Positions 1-8,738 of a DNA stretch of 41,438 nt are shown one piece after another. The stretch is from Rubrivivax sp. (lineage in GTDB: Bacteria > Pseudomonadota > Gammaproteobacteria > Burkholderiales > Burkholderiaceae_C). The stretch lies in NCBI GenBank assembly GCA_026125665.1, contig JAHCKS010000040.1:1-41438 (forward strand), given 5' to 3'. Numbering within the stretch: the first letter of the stretch is position 1; each line of letters opens with the position of its first letter. The notes under the pieces are model-generated. The model searched no databases and had not been told where the DNA came from. It saw nothing but the letters and a program-made list of their open reading frames with translations. The position numbers were made by a program, and so were the translations under genes.

Positions 1-72
1 GGGCCGCCGAAAGAGGACATTCGCGGAGCAGGGCACCCCGTCGGCCCGATCGCGCCACCACCTGCACCGGTC
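1..72. other. Left-edge segment downstream of the formate dehydrogenase beta gene
   Basis: This short stretch follows the stop codon of the formate dehydrogenase beta subunit gene on the minus strand. In this gene order the catalytic alpha subunit would be expected further left. An ATG on the minus strand at 18-20 opens a frame to the edge, but it has no visible ribosome binding site and only six codons, so it cannot be assigned. Confidence 0.3.
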
Positions 73-1776
73 TCACTTCAGTTCCTCCGGGAAGTACTTG
101 ATCACGCAGTCCACCGGGTTCGGCGCCGCCTGGCCCAGGCCGCAGATCGACGCATCGCGCATCACCTGCGAGAGATCGGCCAGCAGCTCGACGTCCCACT
201 TCTCGCCCTCGATCAGCGCCGAGGCCTTGGCCGTGCCGTTGCGGCACGGCGTGCACTGGCCGCACGACTCGTGGTGGAAGAAGCGCATCAGGTTGCGCGC
301 CGCATCGACCGCGCGGTCCTTGTCGGACAGCACGATCACGGCTGCCGAGCCGATGAAGCAGCCGTAGGGCTGCAGCGTGTCGAAGTCGAGCGGGATGTCG
401 CCGAGCGACGCCGGCAGGATGCCGCCCGAGGCGCCCCCCGGCAAGTACCCGTAGAAGACGTGCCCTTCGGCCATGCCGCCGCAGAACTCGTCGATCAGCT
501 CACGGATCGTGATGCCCGCCGGCGCCAGCTTGACGCCCGGCTCCTTCACGCGCCCCGACACCGAGAACGAACGCAGCCCCTTGCGGCCATGCCGCCCTTG
601 CGAGGCGAACCACGCCGCCCCGTTCTCGAGGATGTCGCGCACCCAGTGCAGCGTCTCGAAGTTGTGCTCCAGCGTCGGCCGGCCGAACAGGCCCACCTGC
701 GCCACGTACGGCGGGCGCAGCCGCGGCATGCCGCGTTTGCCTTCGATCGATTCGATCATCGCCGACTCTTCGCCGCAGATGTAGGCGCCGGCACCGCGGC
801 GCAGCTCGATCTCGGGCATGCCCGGGAACGGCGGCAACGCGCGCAGCTTCGCCAGCTCGCCTTCGAGCATCGCGCGGCAGCCGTGGTACTCGTCGCGCAG
901 GTAGATGTAGATCTTCTGGATGCCCACCGCCCACGCGGCGATCAGCATGCCTTCGATGAAGCGGTGCGGGTCTCGCTCGAGGTAGACGCGGTCCTTGAAG
1001 GTGCCGGGCTCGCCCTCGTCGATGTTCACCGCCATCAGCCGCGGCGCCGGCTCGTTGCGCACGATGCGCCACTTGCGCCCGGCCGGGAACCCCGCGCCGC
1101 CGAGGCCGCGCAGGCCCGAATCCTCGAGCGCCTTGATGACCTGCTCGACCTCGATCTCGCCGGCGATGCACGTCTTGAGCAGCGCGTAGCCGCCATCGGC
1201 CTTGTAGGCCTCCAGGTCGACGAAGCCCAGCGGCTCGTGCCGTGTGCGGCCGGCCTTCACGGCCGCATGCACCGCAGCCGTGGTGGCGTTGGCGATCGGG
1301 TGCTGGCCACAGGCCACGGCCGGCGCCTGTTCGCAGCGGCCGATGCAGGGCGCGGCGATGACGCGCACCTCGGCGCCCAGGAGCGCCGGCAGCTTTGCCA
1401 GCAGCTCGCGTGCGCCGGCCATCTCGCACGCGAGGCCGTCGCACACGCGCACCGTCAGGCGAGGCGGCGCCGTGTCGCCTTCCTTCACGATGTCGAAGTG
1501 GTGGTAGAAGGTTGCGACCTCGTAGACCTCGGTCTGCGCGAGCCCCATCTCCTGCGCCAGCGCGGCGAGGTGGCGCGCGCTCAGGTGGCCGAAGTGGTCC
1601 TGCAGCCGGTGCAGGTGCTCGATGAGCAGGTCGCGCGCGCGCGAGGCCGGGCCCAGCAGTTGCTGCACCTCGGCCCGCGCCTGCGGGTCGACGCGGCGAC
1701 CCTTCGGCGCCTCGCGCCGGCGTTGGCGGGTCGGCGCTTCGGCGCTCGCGGCGATGGGGATGACGGGGCGGCTCAT
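73..1776 (-). CDS. fdsB: NAD-dependent formate dehydrogenase, beta (diaphorase) subunit, NuoE-NuoF fusion
   Basis: The 567-residue protein joins a NuoE-like [2Fe-2S] domain to a NuoF-like FMN/NAD/[4Fe-4S] domain, as in the beta subunit of soluble NAD-linked formate dehydrogenases. The [2Fe-2S] ligands are visible as C112, C117, C144 and C148. The FMN/NADH-binding glycine-rich stretch GLGGAGFPAGRKW lies near 225-237. The [4Fe-4S] motif SCGQCTPC supplies C505, C508 and C511, with C545 as the likely fourth ligand. Its role would be to pass electrons from formate to NAD+ in the cytoplasm. It is the last complete gene of the oxalate operon, 87 bp after the acyl-CoA synthetase gene, which fits formate release from formyl-CoA. 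The molybdenum-containing alpha subunit is not in the window. Fusions of this kind also occur in NAD-reducing hydrogenases, but the oxc/frc context favours formate. The first 30 residues are basic and poorly conserved in character. Confidence 0.85.
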   Translation of the reverse strand: MSRPVIPIAASAEAPTRQRRREAPKGRRVDPQARAEVQQLLGPASRARDLLIEHLHRLQDHFGHLSARHLAALAQEMGLAQTEVYEVATFYHHFDIVKEGDTAPPRLTVRVCDGLACEMAGARELLAKLPALLGAEVRVIAAPCIGRCEQAPAVACGQHPIANATTAAVHAAVKAGRTRHEPLGFVDLEAYKADGGYALLKTCIAGEIEVEQVIKALEDSGLRGLGGAGFPAGRKWRIVRNEPAPRLMAVNIDEGEPGTFKDRVYLERDPHRFIEGMLIAAWAVGIQKIYIYLRDEYHGCRAMLEGELAKLRALPPFPGMPEIELRRGAGAYICGEESAMIESIEGKRGMPRLRPPYVAQVGLFGRPTLEHNFETLHWVRDILENGAAWFASQGRHGRKGLRSFSVSGRVKEPGVKLAPAGITIRELIDEFCGGMAEGHVFYGYLPGGASGGILPASLGDIPLDFDTLQPYGCFIGSAAVIVLSDKDRAVDAARNLMRFFHHESCGQCTPCRNGTAKASALIEGEKWDVELLADLSQVMRDASICGLGQAAPNPVDCVIKYFPEELK

Positions 1777-1820
1777 CTGCGGATCAGTCGGCGGCGGCGG
1801 GAAACCGTGGGTCTCGGGTT

Positions 1821-1848
1821 GCCGGCAGGGTCGCCCACCCCTGCCGGC
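1821..1848 (-). terminator. Hairpin between the acyl-CoA synthetase and formate dehydrogenase genes
   Basis: A perfect 10-bp inverted repeat (GCCGGCAGGG / CCCTGCCGGC) with an 8-nt loop sits just after the stop codon of the acyl-CoA synthetase gene. No T-run follows on the minus strand, so it is not a classical intrinsic terminator. It may act as an attenuator or an mRNA-stability element that separates fdsB from the upstream genes. Confidence 0.35.
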
Positions 1849-1863
1849 TCGTCCGTGCCGGGC

Positions 1864-3996
1864 CTACAGCAGCCCCGCGGCGCGCGCCCACTGGTACTTG
1901 GCACCCAGGATCTCCACCGGGATCTCGGTCGAGTAGGCGTAGGCCGGGATGCCGTGCTCGTAGAGGTACTGTGCGGCTTCCTCGACCTCCACGTCACCGG
2001 CCAGCGAAGCCACCACCGGCTTGACCAGGCCCCGGGCCTTCATCTCGTCGATCACCTGCACCATGTTGCGCGCAAACACCATCGGCGGTGTCACGATGGT
2101 GTGCCAGTAGCCGAGGATGAGCGCGTGGATGCGCTCGTCTTCCAGGCCCAGGCGCACCGTGTTCATGTAGGTGATGGGCGGCTCGCCGCCGGTGATGTCC
2201 ACCGGGTTGCCGGCCGCGCCGAACGGCGGGATGAACTTGCGGAACGCGGCGTCCAGGTCCTCGGGCATGGGCTTGAGCAGCTTCAGGCCGTTGTCGACGC
2301 AGGCGTCCGACAGCAGCACGCCAGAGCCGCCGGCGCCGGTGATGATGACCACGTTCTCGCCCTTGGGCGTGGGCAGGATCGGCACGCCGCGCGCGAAGTC
2401 GAGCATCTGGCGCAGGCTCTTCGCGCGGATCACGCCCGACTGGCGCAGCACGTCGTCGTAGATCTTGTCGTTGCCGGCGAGCGCCCCGGTGTGCGAGCTG
2501 GCGGCCGCCGCACCGGCCGACGTGCGGCCGGCCTTGAGCACGATGACCGGCTTCTTCTTCGACACGCGCTTGGCCACCTCGGCGAAGGCGCGGCCGTCCT
2601 TCAGGTCCTCGCAGTGCTGCGCGATCACCTTCGTGTTGTCGTCTTGCTCGAAGTACAGCAGCAGGTCGTCCTCGTCGATGTCGCTCTTGTTGCCGAGGCC
2701 GACGATGGCCGACACGCCCATCTTCGCCGAGCGCGAGAAGCCGATGATGGCCATGCCGATGCCGCCGGATTGCGACGACAGCGCGGTGGAGCCCTTCACG
2801 TCGTAGGCGGTGCAGAAGGTGGCGCAGAGGTTGGCCGGCGTGTAGTAGAAGCCGTAGATGTTCGGCCCCATCATGCGGATGTTGTACTTGCGCCCGATCT
2901 CGACGAGCTCCTGCTGCCCCTCGTGGTTGCCGGTCTCGGCGAAGCCCGAAGGGATGAGCACGGCGCCGGCGATGCCCTTCTCGCCGCACTCGGTGAGCGC
3001 GCCGGCCACGAGCTTGGCCGGAATGGCAAAGACCGCGGTGTCGATCTCGCCCGGCACGTCCTTCACGCTCTTGTAGGCCTTGTGGCCCATGATCTCGGGC
3101 GACTTCGGGTGGATCGGGTAGATCTGCCCCTTGTAGCCGCCGTTGATGAGGTTCTTCATCACCGAGTTGCCGATCTTGCCGGTCTCGTCCGAAGCGCCGA
3201 TCACCGCCACCGCCTTGGGCTTCATGATGCGGTTCATCGACTTGACGATGTCGGCCTCGGCCGGCCGGTGGCGCGCCGGCTTCGGGTTGAAGTTGCACAG
3301 GATGCGCACGTCGGCGGCGACGGCGCCGCTCTTGCTGGCGAAGATGGGGTTGAGGTCCATCTCGGCGATCTCGGGGAAGTCGCTCACGAGCTCGCTGACG
3401 CGCACGATGATGTCTGCGAGCGCCTCGCGGTTGACCGCGTCGCCGCCGCGCACGCCCTTCAGCATCTCGGCGGCCTGGATGCCGTCGAGCATCGAGAGCG
3501 CATCGGCGCGCGTGGCCGGCGCGAGGCGGAAGGTGATGTCCTTCAGCACCTCGACGAGCACGCCGCCGAGCCCGAAGGCCACCATCTTGCCGAAGCTGCC
3601 GTCGGTGACCGCGCCGACGATCACCTCCTGGCCGCCCTGGATCATCTGCTGCACCTGCACGCCGTCGAGCTTCGCGTCGGCCTTGTAGCGCTTGGCGTTG
3701 GCGACGATCGTGTCGTAGGCTCTGGCGGCCTCGTCGGCGCTCTTGATGCCGACGATGACGCCGCCGGCCTCGGTCTTGTGCAGGATGTCGGGGCTGACGA
3801 TCTTCATCACCACCGGCAAGCCCATGCCGGCGGCGAGCTTGGAGGCCTCGGCAGCACTCTTGGCGAGGCCTTCGCCCGGCACCGTGATGCCGTAGGCGTC
3901 GCACACCTGCTTGCCCTCGGGGGCCGTGAGCGAATCGCGGCCGCTGGCACGCAGCGCGTCCAGGATCTGGCGAACCTTGGCCTTGTCCTTGTTCAT
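1864..3996 (-). CDS. ADP-forming acyl-CoA synthetase-like protein with permuted domain order
   Basis: This 710-residue protein belongs to the NDP-forming acetate-CoA ligase/succinyl-CoA synthetase superfamily. An ATP-grasp domain comes first (about 1-225, with H73 in SPDILHKT). It is followed by a CoA-binding Rossmann domain (about 255-380, starting KAVAVIGAS) and a ligase domain containing SSHTGALAG, whose H502 matches the phosphohistidine site of the family. Most single-chain members have the opposite order, CoA-binding first and ATP-grasp last. The gene lies 32 bp downstream of frc. In this setting it could activate oxalate or formate with CoA and ATP, priming the Frc cycle, or recover ATP from formyl-CoA. 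The substrate is inference. The start at 3996 gives a full ATP-grasp domain. Confidence 0.8.
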   Translation of the reverse strand: MNKDKAKVRQILDALRASGRDSLTAPEGKQVCDAYGITVPGEGLAKSAAEASKLAAGMGLPVVMKIVSPDILHKTEAGGVIVGIKSADEAARAYDTIVANAKRYKADAKLDGVQVQQMIQGGQEVIVGAVTDGSFGKMVAFGLGGVLVEVLKDITFRLAPATRADALSMLDGIQAAEMLKGVRGGDAVNREALADIIVRVSELVSDFPEIAEMDLNPIFASKSGAVAADVRILCNFNPKPARHRPAEADIVKSMNRIMKPKAVAVIGASDETGKIGNSVMKNLINGGYKGQIYPIHPKSPEIMGHKAYKSVKDVPGEIDTAVFAIPAKLVAGALTECGEKGIAGAVLIPSGFAETGNHEGQQELVEIGRKYNIRMMGPNIYGFYYTPANLCATFCTAYDVKGSTALSSQSGGIGMAIIGFSRSAKMGVSAIVGLGNKSDIDEDDLLLYFEQDDNTKVIAQHCEDLKDGRAFAEVAKRVSKKKPVIVLKAGRTSAGAAAASSHTGALAGNDKIYDDVLRQSGVIRAKSLRQMLDFARGVPILPTPKGENVVIITGAGGSGVLLSDACVDNGLKLLKPMPEDLDAAFRKFIPPFGAAGNPVDITGGEPPITYMNTVRLGLEDERIHALILGYWHTIVTPPMVFARNMVQVIDEMKARGLVKPVVASLAGDVEVEEAAQYLYEHGIPAYAYSTEIPVEILGAKYQWARAAGLL

Positions 3997-4028
3997 CGTG
4001 GTCCTCTACTCGTGATGCGCTCTTGCGC

Positions 4029-5276
4029 TCAGACGATCTTGGTCTCGCGCAGCGCCGCGATGTCCGCGGCGCCGTAGCCGAGCTCGGCCAGCACTTCGTC
4101 GGTGTGCTCGCCCAACAGCGGCGAGCGCTTCACCTCGGTCGGGCTGTCGGAGAGCTTGATCGGGTTGCCCACCGAGAGGTACTTGCCGCGTGTCGGGTGG
4201 TCCACCTCGACCACGGTGCCGGTGGCACGCAGCGCCGGCTCGTAGGCGATCTCCTTCATCGAGAGAATCGGCCCGCAGGGGATGTCGTACTTGTTCAGGA
4301 TGTCCATGGCCTCGAACTTCGTCTTGGTCATGGTCCACTGCTCGATGCGCTCGAAGATGCGCTTCAGGTGCGGCAGGCGCGCCTGCGGCGTGGCGAAGGC
4401 CTCGTCGGTGATCCAGTCTTCCTGGCCGATGACCTTGCAGATCGCCGCCCACACCGGCGCCTGCGTGATGAAGTAGATGTAGGCGTTGGGGTCGGTCTCC
4501 CAGCCCTTGCACTTCAGGATCCAGCCCGGCTGCCCGCCACCGGAGGCGTTGCCGGCACGCGGCACGGCGTCGCCGAACTCACCGTCGGGGTACTGCGGGT
4601 ATTCGGTGAGCTTGTGCGTGCGCTCCAGGCGCTGCTGGTCGCGCAGCTTGACGCGGCACAGGTTCAGCACGCCGTCCTGCATCGCCGCCAGCACCTTCTG
4701 GCCGCGCCCGGTGGTGTTGCGCTGGTACAGCGCCGCGACGATGCCCAGCGCCAGGTGCAGCCCGGTGCCGGAGTCGCCGATCTGCGCGCCGGTGACGAGC
4801 GGCGGGCCGTCGTCGAAACCGGTGGTCGAGGCGGCGCCGCCGGCGCACTGCGCGACGTTCTCGTAGACCTTGCAGTCCTCGTAGGGCCCGGGACCGAAGC
4901 CCTTCACCGAGGCCATGATCATGCGCGGATTGAGCTCCTGCACGCGCTCCCAGGTGAAACCCATGCGGTCGAGCGCACCCGGCGCGAAGTTCTCGACCAG
5001 CACGTCGCAGGTCCTGATCAGGCGCTCGACGATCTCCTTGCCCTTGGGGTCCTTGGTGTTGACGGTGATCGAGCGCTTGTTGTGGTTCAGCATCGTGAAG
5101 TAGAGGCTGTCCACGCCGGGGATGTCGCGCAGCTGGCCGCGCGTCGCGTCGCCCTCGCCGGCCTTCTCCAGCTTGATGACGTCGGCGCCCAGCCAGGCCA
5201 ACAGCTGCGTGCAGGTGGGCCCCGACTGCACGTGCGTGAAGTCGAGGATGCGCACGCCGTCGAGCGCTTTGCTCAT
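4029..5276 (-). CDS. frc: Formyl-CoA:oxalate CoA-transferase (class III CoA-transferase)
   Basis: The protein (415 residues) matches the length of Frc enzymes (about 420-430). It transfers CoA from formyl-CoA to oxalate, making oxalyl-CoA for the decarboxylase encoded just upstream. The catalytic aspartate of class III CoA-transferases is visible as D168 in the motif [11 protein letters not shown], close to Asp169 of the Oxalobacter enzyme. The flexible glycine loop of Frc is seen as GGGQPGW at 246-252. The N-terminus ([16 protein letters not shown]) is typical of CaiB/BaiF proteins. Frc rather than a generic CaiB member is supported by the glycine loop and by its position 46 bp after oxc. 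It acts in the cytoplasm as an interlocked dimer, known from the family. Confidence 0.93.
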   Translation of the reverse strand: MSKALDGVRILDFTHVQSGPTCTQLLAWLGADVIKLEKAGEGDATRGQLRDIPGVDSLYFTMLNHNKRSITVNTKDPKGKEIVERLIRTCDVLVENFAPGALDRMGFTWERVQELNPRMIMASVKGFGPGPYEDCKVYENVAQCAGGAASTTGFDDGPPLVTGAQIGDSGTGLHLALGIVAALYQRNTTGRGQKVLAAMQDGVLNLCRVKLRDQQRLERTHKLTEYPQYPDGEFGDAVPRAGNASGGGQPGWILKCKGWETDPNAYIYFITQAPVWAAICKVIGQEDWITDEAFATPQARLPHLKRIFERIEQWTMTKTKFEAMDILNKYDIPCGPILSMKEIAYEPALRATGTVVEVDHPTRGKYLSVGNPIKLSDSPTEVKRSPLLGEHTDEVLAELGYGAADIAALRETKIV

Positions 5277-5322
5277 TGAAGATGCTCCTATCGGGTTCCG
5301 GGATGCCAGGGTGATCGGAAAG

Positions 5323-7104
5323 TCAGTTCGAGGCCGCCGCGGCCTTCTTGGCCAGCGTCGGGTTCAGGCTCGTGATGCGCCCGCTCTCGGTGCCGGCCGT
5401 CTCGTCGATGATGGCGTTGACGAGTGTCGGGCGGCGCGAGCGGATCGCTTCTTCCATGCCCTGTCGCAGCTGCGCCGGCGTGGTGGCGTAGACACCGACG
5501 CCGCCGAAGGCCTCCATCAGCTTCTCGTAGCGCGCGTCCTTCACGAACTGCGTCGGCGCGGCGTCGGTGCCGCCGGAGAGGTTCTTGTCGGTGCCGCGGT
5601 AGACGCCGTTGTTGTTGAAGATCACCACGCACACCGGCAGGTCGTAGCGGCAGATCGTCTCGACCTCCATGCCGCTGAAGCCGAACGCGCTGTCGCCCTC
5701 GATGGCGATGACCGGCTGCCCGGTCTCGACGGCGGCGGCCACCGCGAAGCCCATGCCGATGCCCATCACGCCCCAGGTGCCGACGTCCACCCGCTTGCGC
5801 GGCTTCATCATGTCGACGATCGAGCGCGTGAAGTCGAGTGCGTTGGCTCCCTCGTTGACGAGCATCGCGTCGGGGTTGGCCTTGACGATGTCGCGCACCA
5901 CGGCGAGCGCGCTGTGGAAGTTCATCGGCCGCGGGTCCTTGGCCAGCGTCTCGGCCATCTTGGCGACGTTCTTGTTCTTGCGCTCGGCCACGGCGTTCAG
6001 CCACTCCGCGGGCGGCTTGGGCCAGCTGCCGCCCATGCCCGCGAGCAGTGCCGAGACGCACGAGCCGATGTCGCCGACCACCGGCGCGTCGATGCGCACG
6101 TTGCTGTCCATCTCGGTGGGCGAGATGTCGATCTGCACGAACTTCTGGCCGCCCCAGTCCTTGGGCGTCTTGCCGCCCCAGGTCTTGCCCTTGCCGTGCG
6201 AGAGCAGCCAGTTCAGCCGCGCGCCGATGAGCACCACCACGTCGGCCTCGGGCAGCACGTAGGAGCGCGCCGCGGCCGCCGACAGCTCGTGCGTGTCGGG
6301 CAGCAGGCCCTTGGCCATCGACATCGGCAGGTACGGGATGCCGCTGCGCTCGACCAGAGCACGCACCTCGGCCTCGGCACGCGCGTAGGCCGCGCCCTTG
6401 CCGAGCACGATGAGCGGCTTCTTCGCGCCCTTCAGCAGCTCGAGCGCGCGCTGCACCGCCTCGGGCGCCGGGATCTGCCTGGGCGCCGGGTCGACGACCT
6501 TGATCAGCGAGGCGGCGCCGGCGGCCGCGTCCATGGTCTGCGCGAAGAGCTTCGCCGGCAGGTCGAGGTAGACGCCACCGGGCCGGCCCGACACGGCGGC
6601 GCGGATGGCGCGTGCGATGCCCACGCCGATGTCCTCGGCGTGCAGCACGCGGTAGGCGGCCTTGGCCAGCGGCTTGGCGATGGCGAGCTGGTCCATCTCC
6701 TCGTAGTCGCCCTGCTGCAGGTCGACGATCTCGCGCTCACTCGAGCCGCTGACGAGGATCATCGGGAAGCAGTTCGTCGTGGCGTTGGCCAGGGCCGTGA
6801 GGCCGTTCAGGAAGCCCGGCGCCGAGACGGTGAGGCACACGCCCGGCACGCCGTTCAGGTAGCCGGCGATGGACGCCGCGTGGCCCGCGTTCTGCTCGTG
6901 GCGGAACGAGATGACGCGCATGCCTTCGCCCTGGGCCATGCGCGTAAGATCCGTGATCGGGATGCCGGGCAGGCCGTAGATCGTCGTGATGCCGTTGAGC
7001 TTGAGGGCTTCGATGACGAGGTGGAAGCCGTCGATCGTGGCCGATGCGGCCGGGCTCGTGGCGGCGGCCGTGGCGGTGGTGGCGGTGGACAGGACTGCCG
7101 ACAT
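5323..7104 (-). CDS. oxc: Oxalyl-CoA decarboxylase (thiamine diphosphate enzyme)
   Basis: A 593-residue ThDP-dependent enzyme that decarboxylates oxalyl-CoA to formyl-CoA and CO2. E70, in [10 protein letters not shown], corresponds to the glutamate that activates the ThDP cofactor. The ThDP/Mg2+-binding motif starts with GDSAFGFSG at 470 and ends with NNN at 497-499. Three domains (PYR, central, PP) fit the length. The first 20 or so residues are an Ala/Thr-rich extension not needed for the fold. A GGAG sequence lies 6 nt upstream of the ATG at 7104. It is the first gene of the operon oxc-frc-synthetase-fdsB, and an FNR-like palindrome is centred about 92 bp upstream of its start. Pyruvate-oxidase-like relatives exist, but pairing with frc makes this call firm. 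Confidence 0.93.
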   Translation of the reverse strand: MSAVLSTATTATAAATSPAASATIDGFHLVIEALKLNGITTIYGLPGIPITDLTRMAQGEGMRVISFRHEQNAGHAASIAGYLNGVPGVCLTVSAPGFLNGLTALANATTNCFPMILVSGSSEREIVDLQQGDYEEMDQLAIAKPLAKAAYRVLHAEDIGVGIARAIRAAVSGRPGGVYLDLPAKLFAQTMDAAAGAASLIKVVDPAPRQIPAPEAVQRALELLKGAKKPLIVLGKGAAYARAEAEVRALVERSGIPYLPMSMAKGLLPDTHELSAAAARSYVLPEADVVVLIGARLNWLLSHGKGKTWGGKTPKDWGGQKFVQIDISPTEMDSNVRIDAPVVGDIGSCVSALLAGMGGSWPKPPAEWLNAVAERKNKNVAKMAETLAKDPRPMNFHSALAVVRDIVKANPDAMLVNEGANALDFTRSIVDMMKPRKRVDVGTWGVMGIGMGFAVAAAVETGQPVIAIEGDSAFGFSGMEVETICRYDLPVCVVIFNNNGVYRGTDKNLSGGTDAAPTQFVKDARYEKLMEAFGGVGVYATTPAQLRQGMEEAIRSRRPTLVNAIIDETAGTESGRITSLNPTLAKKAAAASN

Positions 7105-7160
7105 GGCATGCTCCGGTGAAGGCGGTGGATCGGTCGGAGACTCGGCCCGAACCGCCGGTT

Positions 7161-7204
7161 ATGGTAGGAAGCCGCGCGCGGCTTCGCCGTTGACCGCGGT
7201 CAAC
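7161..7204 (-). promoter_or_regulatory. FNR-like operator and candidate oxc promoter
   Basis: GTTGACCGCGGTCAAC at 7189-7204 is a perfect 16-bp palindrome with FNR-type half-sites (TTGAC-N4-GTCAA; FNR consensus TTGAT-N4-ATCAA). On the minus strand a -10-like TACCAT (7166-7161) is centred 33 bp from the operator centre. This is nearly the spacing of class II FNR/CRP-activated promoters, where the site at -41.5 takes the place of the -35 box. The same operator occurs upstream of tctC. It also lies 55 bp upstream of the regulator's own start, so autoregulation is possible. Binding is inferred from sequence only. Confidence 0.65.
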
Positions 7205-7251
7205 TTTCGAGAAACACCTGCAGCGGCGGCGCACGGCGGCGCCGCTCGACG

Positions 7252-7860
7252 ATGACGCTCCTCGTACAACATCCCGAACGCCTCGTCATCCGCGTGCAGC
7301 TGCGCCAGAACATCGTGCTGCAGGGGCTGAGCGACGACGAGTGGCACGAGCTCGAGGACATGCTCGAGGTCGTCGACTGCGCCAAGGGCGACTTCCTGCT
7401 GCACCAGGGCGTGCACGAGATGGAGCAGTACTTCGTCATCGACGGCCTGCTCAAGCGAGTCGTCTCCAACGCCGAGGCCAAGGAGATGATCCTGCGCTTC
7501 GCGGCCGAGCGCGAGATCGAGACCAGCTACGCCGCCTGGCGCCTGAACACGCCGACGCCCTACGCCATCGCCTGCGTGACGAAGGCGCGCGTGGTCAAGC
7601 TGCCGATGCCCTGGTGGGTGGGCTACCTCGAGCGGCACCCCAAGCTGAAGGCCGACTTCGAGTACCAGGTCATGCGCCTGATGAGCGACGTGCTCGCGCA
7701 CACGATCACGCTGCACCTGCTCGACGCACCCGGCCGCGTGCACCGCTTCATGCGCAAGCATCCGGAGCTCACCGAGCGCATTCCCAAGCGCGACCTGGCG
7801 ACCTACCTCAACCTCTCGGCCGAGACCTTGTCCCGGCTGAAGCAACGGGGAAAGATCTGA
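7252..7860 (+). CDS. Crp/Fnr-family transcriptional regulator, probable regulator of oxalate genes
   Basis: A 202-residue protein with a cyclic-nucleotide-binding-type beta-barrel (about 20-120), a dimerisation helix (about 135-160) and a C-terminal helix-turn-helix. The recognition helix reads SAETLSRLKQRG. E191, S194 and R195 match the E..SR residues by which E. coli FNR reads TTGA half-sites. The four cysteines that hold the FNR iron-sulfur cluster are absent (only C43 and C108), so it is probably not an oxygen sensor. The protein stops right after the recognition helix and lacks the usual wing. It is divergent from oxc and an FNR-like palindrome lies between them, which makes it the best candidate to control oxc-frc and tctCBA. 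The inducer is unknown. No clear Shine-Dalgarno precedes the chosen ATG. Confidence 0.85.
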   Translation: MTLLVQHPERLVIRVQLRQNIVLQGLSDDEWHELEDMLEVVDCAKGDFLLHQGVHEMEQYFVIDGLLKRVVSNAEAKEMILRFAAEREIETSYAAWRLNTPTPYAIACVTKARVVKLPMPWWVGYLERHPKLKADFEYQVMRLMSDVLAHTITLHLLDAPGRVHRFMRKHPELTERIPKRDLATYLNLSAETLSRLKQRGKI

Positions 7861-7885
7861 GGGCACGTCACGCCGCCCCTGGGGT

Positions 7886-8719
7886 TCAGTACTTGGCCGA
7901 CGGGAACAGGCGCGACTTGGCCATGACGCGCAGCTGGTTGTCCACGCCGGCCACGCCCGGCACGGCGGCGCTCACGCGCCCGGCCGCCTCGCGCTCCTCG
8001 GCCGTCACGACGATGCCGCGCAGCGTCACCGCGCCTGCGGCGGCCTCGATGGCCACGTCAACCTCGGCGGTCGCCTCGTCGCTGCGCAGCGCCGAGCGCA
8101 CGCGCGCGGCGAGCGCCATGCCCTGAAGCATCGCGCGCGAGGCCTCGGTCTCGGCGAACTCCGGCCGCGCCAGCAGGGCCTTGATCTGCTGCACGCAGGT
8201 GTCCACCGACAGGCGGTCGGTGTTCAGCACCATGTCGAACAGCGCCGGCTCGCCCCACTCGACGCCGAACTGCTCCTGCATGCGCGTGGCGTTGGAGTGG
8301 TCGCTGCGCCGGATCTCCTGCTCGGCGAGCTCGCGGTCGTCCGTCTCGAGCTGCGCCATCAGCCACTCGACGCGCTTGTCGAACGGCCGCATGATGCGGA
8401 TGCAGGGCACGTGCGGCACGGGGCGCAGCAGCAGCGTCGCGCCCCAGCCGCGCAGCACGACGTTGCCGCGCGCCGCCGTCTCCAGCACCTCCTCGGCGGT
8501 GTAGACGGCGATGCTGGCGCGGTCGGCGGTGAGGCGCTCGATCGGGCCGGCCTTGCCGGCCCGCAGGCGGCTGATCAGGCTCTTGGGCACGTGCATCTTC
8601 GCCGCCACCCGGTCGGCCACCTCGTGCTGCAACGTGGCCAGCTTCAGCTCGTCGGCCAGCTGCTCGGCCACATCCTGGGCCAGCGAGCCCATGCCTTGGG
8701 TCAATGCGACGACGGGCAT
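7886..8719 (-). CDS. Cytidylate-kinase-like protein with C-terminal BON domain
   Basis: The 277-residue protein has two parts. Residues 1-200 resemble the cytidylate kinase-like family (AAA-type nucleoside kinase fold). The P-loop is degenerate (TQGMGSLAQDVAEQL in place of a canonical GxxGxGK[ST]), but an arginine-rich lid region (about 110-150) is present. Residues about 205-270 look like a BON domain (EVDVAIEAAAGAVTLRGIV ... PGVAGVDNQL), a module usually found in envelope or osmotically induced proteins that bind lipid or polymer. No signal peptide or membrane segment is visible, so it is likely cytoplasmic. It starts 19 nt after tctA ends, with a good AAGGAG 6 nt before the ATG, and so is the last gene of the tctCBA operon. 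A regulatory or phosphotransfer role for the transporter is possible but unproven. Confidence 0.7.
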   Translation of the reverse strand: MPVVALTQGMGSLAQDVAEQLADELKLATLQHEVADRVAAKMHVPKSLISRLRAGKAGPIERLTADRASIAVYTAEEVLETAARGNVVLRGWGATLLLRPVPHVPCIRIMRPFDKRVEWLMAQLETDDRELAEQEIRRSDHSNATRMQEQFGVEWGEPALFDMVLNTDRLSVDTCVQQIKALLARPEFAETEASRAMLQGMALAARVRSALRSDEATAEVDVAIEAAAGAVTLRGIVVTAEEREAAGRVSAAVPGVAGVDNQLRVMAKSRLFPSAKY

Positions 8720-8738
8720 CCCATGCTCCTTGCGCTGT

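Noticed and set aside
18-20. Minus-strand ATG as start of a formate dehydrogenase alpha gene
   Set aside because: Only six codons remain and no ribosome binding site is seen; it cannot be told from chance.
271-4077. Plus-strand open frame of more than 1,200 codons opposite the formate dehydrogenase and synthetase genes
   Set aside because: It is antisense to two well-recognised enzymes, its translation is dominated by Arg, His, Ala and Val, and it has no recognisable domain. Long antisense frames are expected at this GC content.
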